Shown: positions 47,506 through 57,337, numbered from the stretch's first letter. The stretch: DNA of 64,000 nt from Corynebacterium frankenforstense (GCF_030211955.1 NZ_JASODI010000008.1:52707-116706), one strand, 5' to 3'. A program made the numbers and translations. Notes: generated by a model not told the origin, from the letters alone.

Positions 47506-47863
47506 ACGGCGGTCGGGCGACACGTAAGACGACTGGAGAAAGGTCATCACCGCAGTTGGTTCCAAGTGTTACCAAATCTTCATTTCTCGGCCCGTGACGG
47601 GGTGTCGCGGGCTCAAACCATTCAGCGGGCGTGATGAATGGGCTGGCACCGGCGGCGCGTTTGGTGGCGAAAGCGGACCGGGCTGTTCATTTTCTGTTCA
47701 ATTTCGGGGTCTCTGGGCCCCGGAGGGCCGCGGTGGGGCGGACATGTCGGTTGCGATGTCCATAGCCTGGCGGGCAGGAAGCGGGGCTTGCCCGCAACCT
47801 TTCTTTTTCAGACGCATCACCGACCGGGCGCCGCTGGACGGCGCCGAGCGAAAGGAACGAACA

Positions 47864-48766
47864 ATGGCCAACGAGCGCGATCTCAAGGAGCTCTTCGAGG
47901 CGACCGCGTACGACAACACCGGCGACAAGCTCGGCGACATCAAGGAGATCTTCGTCGACGACGAGACCGGTGCCCCGACCTTCGTCGAGGTCGGCCACGG
48001 TCTGTTCGGCATGAGCTCCAGCCTGGTGCCGCTGCGCGGCGCCAACTTCGAGGGCGACGCCCTGAACCTGGCCTTCTCCAAGGACCGCGTCAAGGACGCC
48101 CCGGAACTGGACTCCGACCGCAACCTGACCTCGGAGCAGCAGGACGAGCTCTACCGCCACTACGGCGTGCAGGACGCCCCCGGCATCACCGGTGTGGGCT
48201 CCGACCGCCGCGAGGCCGCCGCCGGTGAGCGCGAGGTCGCCGGCGACAAGGCCGGTTACGCCGCGGCCGGTGCGGGCGCGGGTGCCGGTGTCGGTGCCGC
48301 CGCTGACGGCAAGCACCACGCCGAGGACGACGTCGACGCCGAGCGTCGCGCCGCCGCCGATGTCGACGCCCAGCGTCAGGCGGCAGGCAACGCCGACGAG
48401 ATCATCCGATCCGAGGAGCGCCTGAACGTGGGCAAGGAACGCGTCGCCTCCGGCGAGGCCCGCCTGCGCAAGTACGTCGTCGAGGACACCGAGCAGGTCG
48501 AGGTCCCGGTCACCCGCGAGGAGGTCCGCGTCGAGCGCACCCCGATCTCTGAGGAGGACGCCAAGAACTTCACCGGCAAGATCGGCGAGGAGGAGGCCTC
48601 GGTCACCCTCCACGAGGAGCGCGTGAACGTCTCCAAGGACACCGTCCCGGTCGAGAAGATCGCCCTGAACAAGGAGCAGGTCCAGGACACCGAGACCGTC
48701 TCCGAGACCGTCCGCAAGGAGCAGTTCGACACCGAGGGCGTCACCGACCCGAAGGCCGGCAAGTAA
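47864..48766 (+). CDS. PRC-barrel and DUF2382 stress protein
   Basis: 300 residues. Residues 1-85 form a PRC barrel (RDLKELFEATAYDNTGDKLGDIKEIFVDDETGAPTFVEV). The C-terminal 110 residues are DUF2382, the YsnF/AvaK domain (RSEERLNVGKERVASGEARLRKYVVEDTEQVEVPVTREEVRVERTPI). A Gly/Ala/Asp-rich linker joins them. Proteins of this layout are common in actinobacteria and Deinococcus and tend to be stress induced; the molecular role is not known. ATG 47864 is preceded by GAAAGGAACGAACA. It is followed by its own terminator. Confidence 0.88.
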   Translation: MANERDLKELFEATAYDNTGDKLGDIKEIFVDDETGAPTFVEVGHGLFGMSSSLVPLRGANFEGDALNLAFSKDRVKDAPELDSDRNLTSEQQDELYRHYGVQDAPGITGVGSDRREAAAGEREVAGDKAGYAAAGAGAGAGVGAAADGKHHAEDDVDAERRAAADVDAQRQAAGNADEIIRSEERLNVGKERVASGEARLRKYVVEDTEQVEVPVTREEVRVERTPISEEDAKNFTGKIGEEEASVTLHEERVNVSKDTVPVEKIALNKEQVQDTETVSETVRKEQFDTEGVTDPKAGK

Positions 48767-48790
48767 AGCACCTTCCCACCCGCCTGAACC

Positions 48791-48827
48791 GACCGCCGCG
48801 TCACCCGTCGAGGGAGGCGCGGCGGTC
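48791..48827 (+). terminator. Hairpin after the PRC-barrel gene
   Basis: Perfect 10-bp arms GACCGCCGCG and CGCGGCGGTC around a 17-base loop, 25 bases after the stop. Confidence 0.6.
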
Positions 48828-48906
48828 GTCTGTGTCGGTTGGTACCGTTAATCTGTTTCACCCCTGCGTACGGACGCTAACGCGGAAAGAGAGGCCACGG
48901 AAGCCG

Positions 48907-49869
48907 ATGAGCCCGGAGACGGGGAGCACCGACCACGAGGAGGCGGCCGGACACGTCCGGCTGCGCCTCGACATCGCCTACGACGGCACCGACTTCCACG
49001 GGTGGGCCAGGCAGAAGGACCCCGACATCCGCACCGTGGAGGGCGAGATCACCGACCGGCTCTCGCTGATCTTCCGCGAGCCGGTCACCCTGACCGTCGC
49101 CGGGCGCACCGACGCCGGCGTGCACGCCTCCGGGCAGGTCGCCCACGTCGACGTGCCCGCGGCGGTGCTCGGGCAGCGCTCCATCGCCGGGGACCCGGCA
49201 CGCCTGGTGCCGCGGCTGCGCAAGCTGCTCGAGCCCGACGTGATCGTGCGCGCCTGCAGCTTCGCCCCGGCGGGCTTCGACGCCCGGTTCTCCGCGCTGC
49301 GCCGCCACTACCGTTACCGGGTGACCACCTCGCCCTCGGGAGCGCTGCCGACCCGGGCGCGCGACACCGCCGTGTGGCCCAAGCCCGTCGAGCTCGACCG
49401 GCTCAACGCCACGGCCGCCAGGCTCGTCGGCCTCAACGACTTCGCCGCCTTCTGCAAGCCCCGGGAGCACGCCACCACGGTGCGCGACCTGCAGACCTTC
49501 ACCTGGCACGACGTCTCCACCCCGGCCGAGCCGCAGCTCTACGAGGCACGGGTGAGCGCCGACGCCTTCTGCTGGTCGATGGTGCGCTCGCTGGTCGGCT
49601 GCTGCCTGGCGGTGGGGGAGGGCCGCCGCGAGCCCGACTTCGCCCACGCACTTCTGTCCGAGACCTCGCGCAGCTCCGCCGTGCCGGTCGCCCCGGCCTG
49701 CGGACTCAGCCTCGTCGGCGTCGACTATCCGGCCCCCGGGGAACTGGCCGCCCGCGCCGCGACCACCCGCACCAGGCGCACGGTGCCCGCACCGCCCGCG
49801 CACCCGGGCGATGCCCGCGCCGACGGCGACCGCACCGCCGGCGGCGATCCCGAAGACACCCTCCGATGA
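48907..49869 (+). CDS. truA: tRNA pseudouridine synthase A
   Basis: 320 residues. Makes pseudouridine at positions 38-40 of the tRNA anticodon arm. The catalytic Asp is in VAGRTDAGVHASGQVAHVD, and LDIAYDGTDFHGWARQ and RFSALRRHYRYRV are typical. The C-terminus carries an extra Ala/Arg/Pro-rich tail. ATG 48907 matches the family start. Its TGA overlaps the ATG of the next membrane protein. Confidence 0.96.
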   Translation: MSPETGSTDHEEAAGHVRLRLDIAYDGTDFHGWARQKDPDIRTVEGEITDRLSLIFREPVTLTVAGRTDAGVHASGQVAHVDVPAAVLGQRSIAGDPARLVPRLRKLLEPDVIVRACSFAPAGFDARFSALRRHYRYRVTTSPSGALPTRARDTAVWPKPVELDRLNATAARLVGLNDFAAFCKPREHATTVRDLQTFTWHDVSTPAEPQLYEARVSADAFCWSMVRSLVGCCLAVGEGRREPDFAHALLSETSRSSAVPVAPACGLSLVGVDYPAPGELAARAATTRTRRTVPAPPAHPGDARADGDRTAGGDPEDTLR

Positions 49870-52232
49870 GCGTCTCCTGGACGCTGATCGTCGTCCTCGC
49901 GCTCACCGCGACGCTGCCCGGCGGCCTCGTCGGGCTGGCCGCCGGCCTGCGACTGCCGTGGGCGGCGGTCGTCTCATTGCCTGTCAGCTTCGGCGTCTAC
50001 GGGCTGGCCGCCTGGGTCTGCGGGCTGCTCGGCGTCGGCTTCGGCCCGGTGACCGCGCTCGTCGCCTGGGCCATCGCCCTGGCGGTCGCACTGGTCTGGC
50101 GCTGGGTCGTCGGTGCCGAGGGTTGGCGACGCCCGCCGCTGCCGCGCCCGCGGCGCCGGTCGCGGGCTGAGGAGCGGGCTGAGGCGCGGGTCGAAACGCG
50201 CCGCGGGACCCGGCCTCAGGCCCGCACACCCGGTGCGGGCGCCCGCGCCGTCACGCGCCGGTGGGACTGGCCGCTGCCGGCCCTCGGCGTCTTCGTCGGG
50301 GTCGTCGGCGCGGTCGGCGCCGCCGTGGGCTGGCGCGCCCCGCTGCGCGACGGCATGGCCACCGTCGACCAGGGCTGGGACCCCCTCTGGCACGCCAGCG
50401 TGGTCCGCTTCATCCTGGAGACCGGCGTCGCTACGCCGACGCGGATGGGCGAGCTGCAGAACATCGAGACCGGCGCCTACCTCTACTACCCGACGGCCTG
50501 GCACGCCGCCGTCGCCCTGGCCGCCCGGCTGACCGGCTCCGGGGTGGTGCCCGCCGTCCAGCACGCCGCCGTGGTGCTGCCCGCGCTGGCGCTCCCCGTC
50601 TCGACGGCGGCGCTGGCCTGGCGCATCGCCGGCTCGCGCGGCTGGCCGGCCCGCGTCGCCGCCGCCCTGGGTGGGGCGTGCGTCACCTGGGTGCCCGCCG
50701 TCATGTGGGTCGGCTACTTCATCGGCGCCTGGCCGTACCTGGTCGCCATGACCGCGTTCGGGGCGGTGCTCGCGCTCTTCGTTGCGGTGCCCGCCCGGCC
50801 CCGCGCCGCGCTGCCGGCCGCCCTCGGGCTCGCCGGCGTGCTGCAGCTGCAGCCCGGCCCGGTCACCGTCGTCGTCCTCGGCGTCGCACTCTGGTGGCTG
50901 CTGGCCGGCCTGTGGCGCCCGACGCTTCCCGGGTGGCGTCGCCGCCTGCGCGACCTCGCTTGGTTGGCCGGCCCCGGTGTGGTGGCCGCGGCGGCGGTCG
51001 CCCCGCAGGTCCTCTCCGCGGTCGGGCAGGTCGGCGAGATCGCCGGCTACAACTTCGAGCGCGGCATCGGCCACGCCGAGTCCTGGCACGACGCGGTGAC
51101 CATGGCGGTCACCCACAGTGAGGAGTTCCCCGACTTCAACCCGGTGCCGCTGCTGGTCGTCGCCGCCGTGGGCGCGGTGTGGTCGGTGCTGCGTCGCCGC
51201 GGGCTGTGGGCGCTGGCCCTCTGGGCGTTCCAGGCTGCGCTGCTGGCCCACGCGCTGAGCCCCTGGGCCGGGGTCCCCGGCGGCGTGCTGGGCGCGGTGG
51301 CCTCGATGCACTACTCCTCCGACACCCGACTGGTCATGCCGGTGGCGATGCTCACCGTCGCCTTCGCCGCCGCCGGGCTGGGCGCCGTGGTCGCGGGGCT
51401 CGGTGCGCTTCTCACGCGGGGCCGCGGGCCGCGCGGCGTGGTCACCGTGGTGCTGGCCGTCGCCGTCGGCGCCGGCTGCCTGTGGTGGTCGGTCGCCGGC
51501 ACCGCGCGCGGGGCCCGCTGGGCAGTCGCCGAGAACCACGCGAACCAGCGCATGGTCTCGGCGGCCGACCAGCGCGCCTTCGAGTGGCTGGCCACCCGCC
51601 CCGAGGTCCGCGGCGGTCTGGTCTCCGGCGAACCGGCCGACGGGCACGCCTGGGCCTACCCGTACGCCGGGGTGCCCACGCTGTTCCGCCACTACAACTG
51701 GCCGGTCGCCCGGCTGGGCTCCGACAGTGATCTCGTCGCCTTCCGCGCCAACCTGCTCGGCGCCGGCGACTTCGGCGACCCGCGGATGGCCAACGCCGTC
51801 GACGAGGCCGCCGAGCGCCTCGACGTGCGCTTCATCATCGACTCCCCGCCGCGATTCTGGGCCTTCCAGGCCGCCTCGGACTTCATCTCCCCGGTGCTGC
51901 GCCGCTCGCCCGGGCTCACCCCGGTCTTCGAGGACGGCGGGACCGTCGTCTACGCGGTCAACCAGGCCTTCACCGACACCGAGCTCGACCGGCTGCGCGC
52001 CGAGTCGCCCGCCTCGCCGCGCCCGCAGCCGCAGGTGCTCGAGGACCCGGAGGCGCAGGACGCGCAGGCGCCGCGCCACCACCGCCCCACGGTGCCGCGC
52101 CCGGAGCGGCTCAAGGGGACCCCCGGCGGGCTGGTCACGCCCGCGCATGGGTACCTGGGCGGCCGGCTCGCCCCGGGGGCGGCGGCCGCGGGGCTGGGCC
52201 CCGAGCTGATCGACCTGCCCTACCCGGGCTGA
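49866..52232 (+). CDS. DUF6541-type polytopic membrane protein
   Basis: 788 residues. About twelve to fourteen membrane helices follow a short start, with an Arg-rich loop (RRRSRAEERAEARVETRRG) near residues 95-120. An external segment contains VDQGWDPLWHASVVRFILETG, the first-loop acidic motif seen in GT-C glycosyltransferase-like membrane proteins of actinobacteria. The C-terminal 250 residues are a soluble domain. It sits beside truA and eccB as in other corynebacteria. A role in cell-envelope sugar transfer is possible but unproved. The ATG overlaps the truA stop. Confidence 0.75.
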   Translation: MSVSWTLIVVLALTATLPGGLVGLAAGLRLPWAAVVSLPVSFGVYGLAAWVCGLLGVGFGPVTALVAWAIALAVALVWRWVVGAEGWRRPPLPRPRRRSRAEERAEARVETRRGTRPQARTPGAGARAVTRRWDWPLPALGVFVGVVGAVGAAVGWRAPLRDGMATVDQGWDPLWHASVVRFILETGVATPTRMGELQNIETGAYLYYPTAWHAAVALAARLTGSGVVPAVQHAAVVLPALALPVSTAALAWRIAGSRGWPARVAAALGGACVTWVPAVMWVGYFIGAWPYLVAMTAFGAVLALFVAVPARPRAALPAALGLAGVLQLQPGPVTVVVLGVALWWLLAGLWRPTLPGWRRRLRDLAWLAGPGVVAAAAVAPQVLSAVGQVGEIAGYNFERGIGHAESWHDAVTMAVTHSEEFPDFNPVPLLVVAAVGAVWSVLRRRGLWALALWAFQAALLAHALSPWAGVPGGVLGAVASMHYSSDTRLVMPVAMLTVAFAAAGLGAVVAGLGALLTRGRGPRGVVTVVLAVAVGAGCLWWSVAGTARGARWAVAENHANQRMVSAADQRAFEWLATRPEVRGGLVSGEPADGHAWAYPYAGVPTLFRHYNWPVARLGSDSDLVAFRANLLGAGDFGDPRMANAVDEAAERLDVRFIIDSPPRFWAFQAASDFISPVLRRSPGLTPVFEDGGTVVYAVNQAFTDTELDRLRAESPASPRPQPQVLEDPEAQDAQAPRHHRPTVPRPERLKGTPGGLVTPAHGYLGGRLAPGAAAAGLGPELIDLPYPG

Positions 52233-52400
52233 GCCGTGGGTGCGCCTTTGGGGGACCGGCCCGCAGGCCGCGGGGCCCGGACCCGCTCACCGGGCGCGCC
52301 CGCCCGCCCCGCGCTAGGGTGTGCGCCAAAGGCGGCGCGGACCGGAGCTGACCCGGGCCCGCAGCCGAGGGGGAACACCACGGTTAGACGGGGGAGGACC

Positions 52401-53597
52401 ATGTCACAAAGGCACGACCACTCAGCCGCGCGCGGCGCAGCCGGCGCCGCAGCCGCGGGCACGCCCGGGCGCGGACCGGCGCCGGGGCCGGCACCGACCA
52501 CGCGCGCGCAGGTCTCCGGCCACCGCTTCCTCACCCGCCGCCTGCGCCACGGGCTGGTCTTCGGCGACATCCGCATGATCCACGACCCGCTGGCCCGCCG
52601 CCGGCGCGCCGGGCTGATCGGTGCGGCGGCCGCCGGCCTGGTCGCCGCCGGCGCCGGCCTGCTCGCCGTCATCGACCCCGCCCCGGACCCGGGCGAGGCC
52701 GCCGTCCTGCGCGCCGAGTCCGGGGCCCTCTTCGTCCGCGTCGACGAGACGGTCCACCCCGTGGCCAACCTCGCCTCCGCCCGCCTGATCGCCGGCGGAC
52801 CGGAGGAGCCCGCCGAGGCCTCCCCGGACGCGCTGTCCGCCCGCCCGCTCGGCCGTCCGGTGGGCATCCCGGGCGCGCCGGGCACCGTCGCCGAGGAGGC
52901 GCCCGCGCCCGAGGCGCGCTGGGCCGCCTGCGTGGCCCCCGACGGCGCGGTCACCGTGGCGCTGACCGCGCCGCGTCCGCTTGACGACGCCGCGGGGCTC
53001 ATCGCCCGGCCGCGCGCGGCCGGCGCGCGTTCCGGCACCGTGCGTGACTGGCTGGTCACCGCGGAGGGCCGTCGGGCGCTGCCCGAGGAGGGCACGGCCG
53101 ACGGCGACCGGGTGCGCGCCGCGCTCGGCGTCGACCAGGCCACGAGGGTGTGGCGCCCGCCGACGGAGGTGCTCGCCGCCGCCCCGGAGCTGCCCGAGCT
53201 GACGGCCGCCGACCTCGACGCCGCGGGTACGGACGGCGTGGGCGCACTCGAGCTGGCCGACCCCACCGACGCCGAGGTGTGCACCGGCGGGCCGGACGCC
53301 GCGCTGAGCCTGCACACCGCCCGGCCTTACGGAACGGCCGTGGAGCTTCCCGGGGAGGGCACCGCGGAGCGCTTCGCCGGGCCAGGTGCGGGCGCCTTCG
53401 CCGTCGACACCGGTCACGGCGTGCAGGTCGTCTCCGACAACGGGATGCGCCACCGGCTGCCGGACCCGGAGGCGGCCGCCGTACTCGGCCTGCCCGAGCC
53501 GCACCCGGGCTGGTGGCCGGTGCTGCGCCTGCTGCCGGAGGGCGCGGCGCTCTCGGCCGAGGCCGCCCTCGAGGTCGAAGACCCCGTCAGGCCCTGA
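52401..53597 (+). CDS. eccB: Type VII secretion protein EccB
   Basis: 398 residues, the single-pass component whose extracytoplasmic repeats help build the ESX membrane complex. The N-terminus has SGHRFLTRRLRHGLVFGDIRMIHDPLARRRRAG, then one membrane helix (residues 72-94), then repeat domains with PVANLASARLI and WRPPTEVLAAAPELPEL. It is shorter than mycobacterial EccB (about 480), and the Ala/Pro/Arg richness is high. ATG 52401 follows GGGGGAGGACC. mycP, eccD and eccC lie 4.5 kb downstream, separated by lipid genes. Confidence 0.88.
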   Translation: MSQRHDHSAARGAAGAAAAGTPGRGPAPGPAPTTRAQVSGHRFLTRRLRHGLVFGDIRMIHDPLARRRRAGLIGAAAAGLVAAGAGLLAVIDPAPDPGEAAVLRAESGALFVRVDETVHPVANLASARLIAGGPEEPAEASPDALSARPLGRPVGIPGAPGTVAEEAPAPEARWAACVAPDGAVTVALTAPRPLDDAAGLIARPRAAGARSGTVRDWLVTAEGRRALPEEGTADGDRVRAALGVDQATRVWRPPTEVLAAAPELPELTAADLDAAGTDGVGALELADPTDAEVCTGGPDAALSLHTARPYGTAVELPGEGTAERFAGPGAGAFAVDTGHGVQVVSDNGMRHRLPDPEAAAVLGLPEPHPGWWPVLRLLPEGAALSAEAALEVEDPVRP

Positions 53598-53674
53598 AAT
53601 CTGCCCCGGGTTCTCCCCGGGCGCGGGATTTCTCCGCGGGCGCGGTGCCCGGGATCGGAGTTAGGGTGACGGGC

Positions 53675-55189
53675 ATGGGTATTCGCGATGCGGCCGTCGG
53701 GCTGGCGGCCAGGGCCACACAGTCGCTTGCGATCGGGCGCGGGGTCGACCCCGTCGACGTGGAACCTGTGGGCTGGTGGGCGCACCAACGCGGCGTCGAC
53801 AAGCTCACGGAGAGCTTCCGCGCCATCCCCGCAGGCACACGCGCCCGGCTGGCGAAGAAGACCTCGAACCTCTTCCGCGGCCGCTCCGGCGACGCCGCGG
53901 GCCTGGACGTCTCCGGGCTGCACGGGGTCATCGCCGTCGACCCGGTGGCCAAGACGGCCGACGTGCAGGGCATGTGCACCTATGAGGACCTCGTCGACGC
54001 CACCCTGCCGCACGGCCTGGTACCGCTGGTCGTCCCGCAGCTGAAGACGATCACGCTCGGCGGGGCGGTCAGCGGCATGGGGGTCGAGTCGACCTGCTTC
54101 CGCAACGGCCTGCCGCACGAGTCGGTCACCGAGATGGACATCCTCACCGGCACCGGCGAGATCGTCACCTGCTCGCCGGAGGAGAACGTCGACCTCTACC
54201 GCGGCTTCCCCAACTCCTACGGCTCGCTGGGCTACGCGGTGCGCCTGCGCGTGCTGCTCGAGGACGCCCCGGCCGCCGTCGAGCTGCGCCACGTGCGCTT
54301 CAACGACCCGGACAGCTTCGCCGCCGCGCTCGGTGCGGCCGCCGAGACGGCCGAGTACGCCGACGTCCGCGTCGACTACCTGGACGCGGTGGTCTTCTCC
54401 CCGGAGGAGCTCTACCTGGTGCTCGGCACCGGAACGCAGGAGGAGGGCCCGGTCAGCGACTACACCCGCGAGCGGGTCTACTACCGCTCCATCCAGCACC
54501 CCGAGGGCGTGCTGCGCGACCGGCTGGCCTTCCGCGACTACCTGTGGCGCTGGGACATCGACTGGTTCTGGTGCTCGCGGGCCTTCGGCGCGCAGGACCC
54601 GACGGTGCGCCGCCTGTGGCCGCGCAGCCTGCGCCGCTCCAGCTTCTACTGGAAGCTGGTCGGCCTGGACCGCCGTTTCGACATCGAGCACCGGCTGACC
54701 CGGGCGCGCACCGGCGAGCCGCACCGCGAGCGGGTTGTCCAGGACGTCGAGGTGACCACCGACCGGCTCGCCGAGTGGCTGCGCTGGTTCTTCTCCTCCT
54801 GCGACATCCAGCCGATGTGGCTGTGCCCGATCCGGCTGCGCGCCGGCTCCGAGAAGCTGGTCGGCACCGGCGAGCTGACCGCCGGGGCAGAGGCGCCCTG
54901 GCCGCTCTACCCGCTCCAGCCGGGCACCACCTGGATCAACGCCGGGTTCTGGTCGGCGGTGCCCGGTGACCTGATGGGCCCGGACGCCGGGGAGGGCGCC
55001 TTCAACCGCGCGATCGAGGCGAAGGTCCACGAGCTCGGCGGGCACAAGTCGCTGTACTCGGAGGCCTTCTACACCCGCGAGCAGTTCGAGGCGCTCTACG
55101 GCGGGTCGCTTCCCGCCCAGCTCAAGCGGGTCTTCGACCCGGACGGGCGCTTCCCGGGCCTCTACGAGAAGACCGTCGAGGGCGCCTGA
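53675..55189 (+). CDS. tmsA: FAD-binding reductase of 10-methyl fatty acid synthesis
   Basis: 504 residues. An FAD-binding type 4 domain (GVIAVDPVAKTADVQGMCTYEDLVDATLPHGLVPLVVPQLKTITLGGAVSGMGVESTCFRNGL) and a C-terminal catalytic part of the DWARF1/TmsA group. With the next gene it matches the pair that turns oleoyl phospholipid into 10-methylene and then 10-methylstearoyl (tuberculostearic) lipid, TmsA doing the reduction. ATG 53675 is seven bases after TAGGGT, so it is probably leaderless. Assignment rests on pairing with tmsB and on the sequence. Confidence 0.82.
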   Translation: MGIRDAAVGLAARATQSLAIGRGVDPVDVEPVGWWAHQRGVDKLTESFRAIPAGTRARLAKKTSNLFRGRSGDAAGLDVSGLHGVIAVDPVAKTADVQGMCTYEDLVDATLPHGLVPLVVPQLKTITLGGAVSGMGVESTCFRNGLPHESVTEMDILTGTGEIVTCSPEENVDLYRGFPNSYGSLGYAVRLRVLLEDAPAAVELRHVRFNDPDSFAAALGAAAETAEYADVRVDYLDAVVFSPEELYLVLGTGTQEEGPVSDYTRERVYYRSIQHPEGVLRDRLAFRDYLWRWDIDWFWCSRAFGAQDPTVRRLWPRSLRRSSFYWKLVGLDRRFDIEHRLTRARTGEPHRERVVQDVEVTTDRLAEWLRWFFSSCDIQPMWLCPIRLRAGSEKLVGTGELTAGAEAPWPLYPLQPGTTWINAGFWSAVPGDLMGPDAGEGAFNRAIEAKVHELGGHKSLYSEAFYTREQFEALYGGSLPAQLKRVFDPDGRFPGLYEKTVEGA

Positions 55190-55318
55190 GCCGGCGCCGG
55201 GAAGGACGTCCCGGCCGCCTCAGCGCACCCGCCGGGACGGCCCACTGATTCAACGGGCGAATTAGGCGCAGACGATTAGACTGGCGTGTCAGTCGGTTGA
55301 GAAAGGACAGTGAACGCT

Positions 55319-56626
55319 ATGACCGCCTCCTCCGAGAAAAACTCCACGATGACCGTCGGTGAGATCATCGACATGCTCGTCGAGGCGCCGAACCCCTTCC
55401 GCTGGGAGGCCTTCGACGGTTCGACCGCCGGTCCCGCGGACGCGAGGTACACGGTGCGCATCCTCAGCCCGGAGGGCCTTTCCTACATCGCGACCAGCCC
55501 GGGCGACGTCGGCTTCGCCCGCGCCTGGGTCACCGGCGGCATGGAGGTCGAGGGCGAGCACCTGGCCCACCCCTACGGCATCTTCGACACTCTGCGTGAC
55601 CTCTACGGGCAGTTCCGCAGGCCCTCGGCGGGCGACCTGCTCAAGATCTACGCCGAGCTGCGCCGCATGGGCGCGCTGCAGATCCAGCCGCTGCCCGAGG
55701 TCGAGCGCTCCTCCTTCCTGGAGCGCTCCCTGCGCCAGGGCCTGTCGCGCCACTCCAAGGAGCGCGACGCGGACGTCATCTCCGCCCACTACGACGTGGG
55801 CAACGAGTTCTACGAGCTCTTCCTCGGCGACACGATGACCTACACCTGCGCCTACTACCCGACCGAGGACGCCGGCCTCGACGACGCGCAGATCAACAAG
55901 TACCGCCTCGTCTTCGAGAAGCTGCGCCTCAAGGAGGGCGACCGCCTGCTCGACATCGGCTGCGGCTGGGGCGGGATGGCCCGCTACGCCGCCAAGCGCG
56001 GCGTGCACGTCATCGCCGTGACGCTCTCCCAGGAGCAGGCCGAGTGGGGCCGCGCCGCCGTCGAGGCCGACCGCCTGGGCGACCTCGCCGAGATCCGCTA
56101 CCAGGACTACCGCGACGTGCCCGAGTCCGGCTTCGACGCCGTCAGCTCCATCGGGCTGCTCGAGCACGTCGGCGTGAAGAACTACGCGGACTACTTCGAG
56201 TTCCTCTCCGGCAAGCTGCGCCCGGGCGGGCTGATGCTCAACCACTGCATCACCTACCCGGACAACCACAAGACCCGCAAGGGCGAGTTCATCGACCGCT
56301 ACATCTTCCCGGACGGCGAGCTGACCGGCTCCGGCACCGTGGTGCGCAAGATGCAGGACCACGGCTTCGAGGTGCTCCACGAGGAGAACCTGCGCTTCGA
56401 CTACATGCGCACGCTGCGCGACTGGTGCGAGAACCTCAAGGCCAACTGGGACCGCGCCGTCGAGCTGGTGGGCCTGCCCACCGCGAAGCTGTGGGGGATG
56501 TACATGGCAGGCTCCGAGTGGGGCTTCGAGCACAACGTCGTGCAGCTGCACCAGGTGCTCGGCGTCAAGCTGGACGAGCGCGGTTCGCGTTGCGGGGTGC
56601 CCGAGCGCATGTGGTGGCGCCCCTAG
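55319..56626 (+). CDS. tmsB: S-adenosylmethionine-dependent phospholipid acyl methyltransferase
   Basis: 435 residues, of the cyclopropane fatty acid synthase family. SAM motif LLDIGCGWGGMARYAAKRGVHV near residue 210, followed by VTLSQEQAEW, GFDAVSSIGLLEHVG, and FIDRYIFPDGELTGSG. Beside the FAD reductase it is most likely TmsB, which methylates oleoyl chains at C10, rather than a cyclopropane synthase. ATG 55319 is preferred over GTG 55310 because GAAAGGA is only three bases from the GTG. TAGACT near 55277 may be its own -10. Confidence 0.85.
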   Translation: MTASSEKNSTMTVGEIIDMLVEAPNPFRWEAFDGSTAGPADARYTVRILSPEGLSYIATSPGDVGFARAWVTGGMEVEGEHLAHPYGIFDTLRDLYGQFRRPSAGDLLKIYAELRRMGALQIQPLPEVERSSFLERSLRQGLSRHSKERDADVISAHYDVGNEFYELFLGDTMTYTCAYYPTEDAGLDDAQINKYRLVFEKLRLKEGDRLLDIGCGWGGMARYAAKRGVHVIAVTLSQEQAEWGRAAVEADRLGDLAEIRYQDYRDVPESGFDAVSSIGLLEHVGVKNYADYFEFLSGKLRPGGLMLNHCITYPDNHKTRKGEFIDRYIFPDGELTGSGTVVRKMQDHGFEVLHEENLRFDYMRTLRDWCENLKANWDRAVELVGLPTAKLWGMYMAGSEWGFEHNVVQLHQVLGVKLDERGSRCGVPERMWWRP

Positions 56627-56740
56627 CACGGGGAACGCTCCCCGCGGCACTGGCCGCGGACCCTGCGGGCTTTCTAGGTTGAGGCCGTACCGCGACGCAC
56701 GGATCATGGTGCGCCGCCCCGACCTCCCAGGAGCACCGCC

Positions 56741-57337
56741 ATGTCCCGTGCCGCACTGCGCCGTCGCCTCACCCGAGTGGGCGTCGATTTCCGACGCCGC
56801 GCGGTGCTCGCCGTCTGCGTGACGGCCCTCGGCGTGGGCGCGTCCGCCTGCGCCGGCCAGGCCGGCGCCGGAAACGGGGCGGCGTACGGGCCCGAGCCCG
56901 CGCCGGGCACCGTGGCGGCCACCGCCCGGGACGCCGCCGCAGAGAGTTCCGCGGGGACCGTCGTGGAGACCGCGGGGTACGGCGCGGCGCCGCCCGCGGG
57001 CCCCGAGACCAGTGCGGCGCCGCCCGGTCCCGGGACCACCGGCGGGCTGCGGGTCTTCGATGACGGCACCGACACCGCCGCGGTCTACCTGAGCAGCCGG
57101 GACGTTGACGGTGAGGTCTTCGGCGAGCGCGACTGCGCGGTCGACCTCGAGTTCCGCGACCCTGCCGGGGCGGCGATCCCCTCGGCGGGCACGGTCCACC
57201 GCCAGACCTGCAACGGGTGGGTGATCGCCCCGCTGCCGGAGCAGGCCGGCCCGGCCCAGCTGCGCGTCACGGTGGAGATGTCCGGTTTCGAGCCGCTCGT
57301 GATCGCCCAGCCGATCGTGCTCGCCGGCAACGCCTGA
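56741..57337 (+). CDS. Putative lipoprotein, paralogue of the next gene
   Basis: 198 residues. A basic start, a hydrophobic stretch (AVLAVCVTALGVGAS) and a likely acylated Cys in ASACAG precede a Pro/Ala/Thr-rich linker and a beta-rich domain of about 95 residues. That domain has two cysteines (ERDCAVDLEF, RQTCNGWV) and ends RVTVEMSGFEPLVIAQPIVLAG. The end resembles that of the next gene, so the two are probably old duplicates. ATG 56741 follows CCAGGAGCACCGCC. An inverted dispersed motif lies inside the first codons (56785-56802), read as DFRRRAV. Function unknown. Confidence 0.7.
   Translation: MSRAALRRRLTRVGVDFRRRAVLAVCVTALGVGASACAGQAGAGNGAAYGPEPAPGTVAATARDAAAESSAGTVVETAGYGAAPPAGPETSAAPPGPGTTGGLRVFDDGTDTAAVYLSSRDVDGEVFGERDCAVDLEFRDPAGAAIPSAGTVHRQTCNGWVIAPLPEQAGPAQLRVTVEMSGFEPLVIAQPIVLAGNA
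56785..56802 (-). repeat. Dispersed motif inside a lipoprotein gene
   Basis: CGATTTCCGACGCCGCGC on the plus strand, in the stretch before the signal peptide. One of only two copies inside coding sequence. Confidence 0.45.

Larger units (their letters stand above)
47321..47863 (+). other. Region between rplQ and the PRC-barrel gene
   Basis: 543 bases. It holds the rplQ terminator, a copy of the dispersed motif at 47490-47505, an A+T-richer patch (GTTACCAAATCTTCATTTC near 47568-47586), and a long G+C-rich leader. The leader has a GCGGGCA...TGCCCGC hairpin near 47772-47796 and ends in GAAAGGAACGAACA before the next gene. A frame upstream of that gene stays open but has no family support. A stress-type promoter is likely but no clear boxes are seen. 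Confidence 0.5.
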
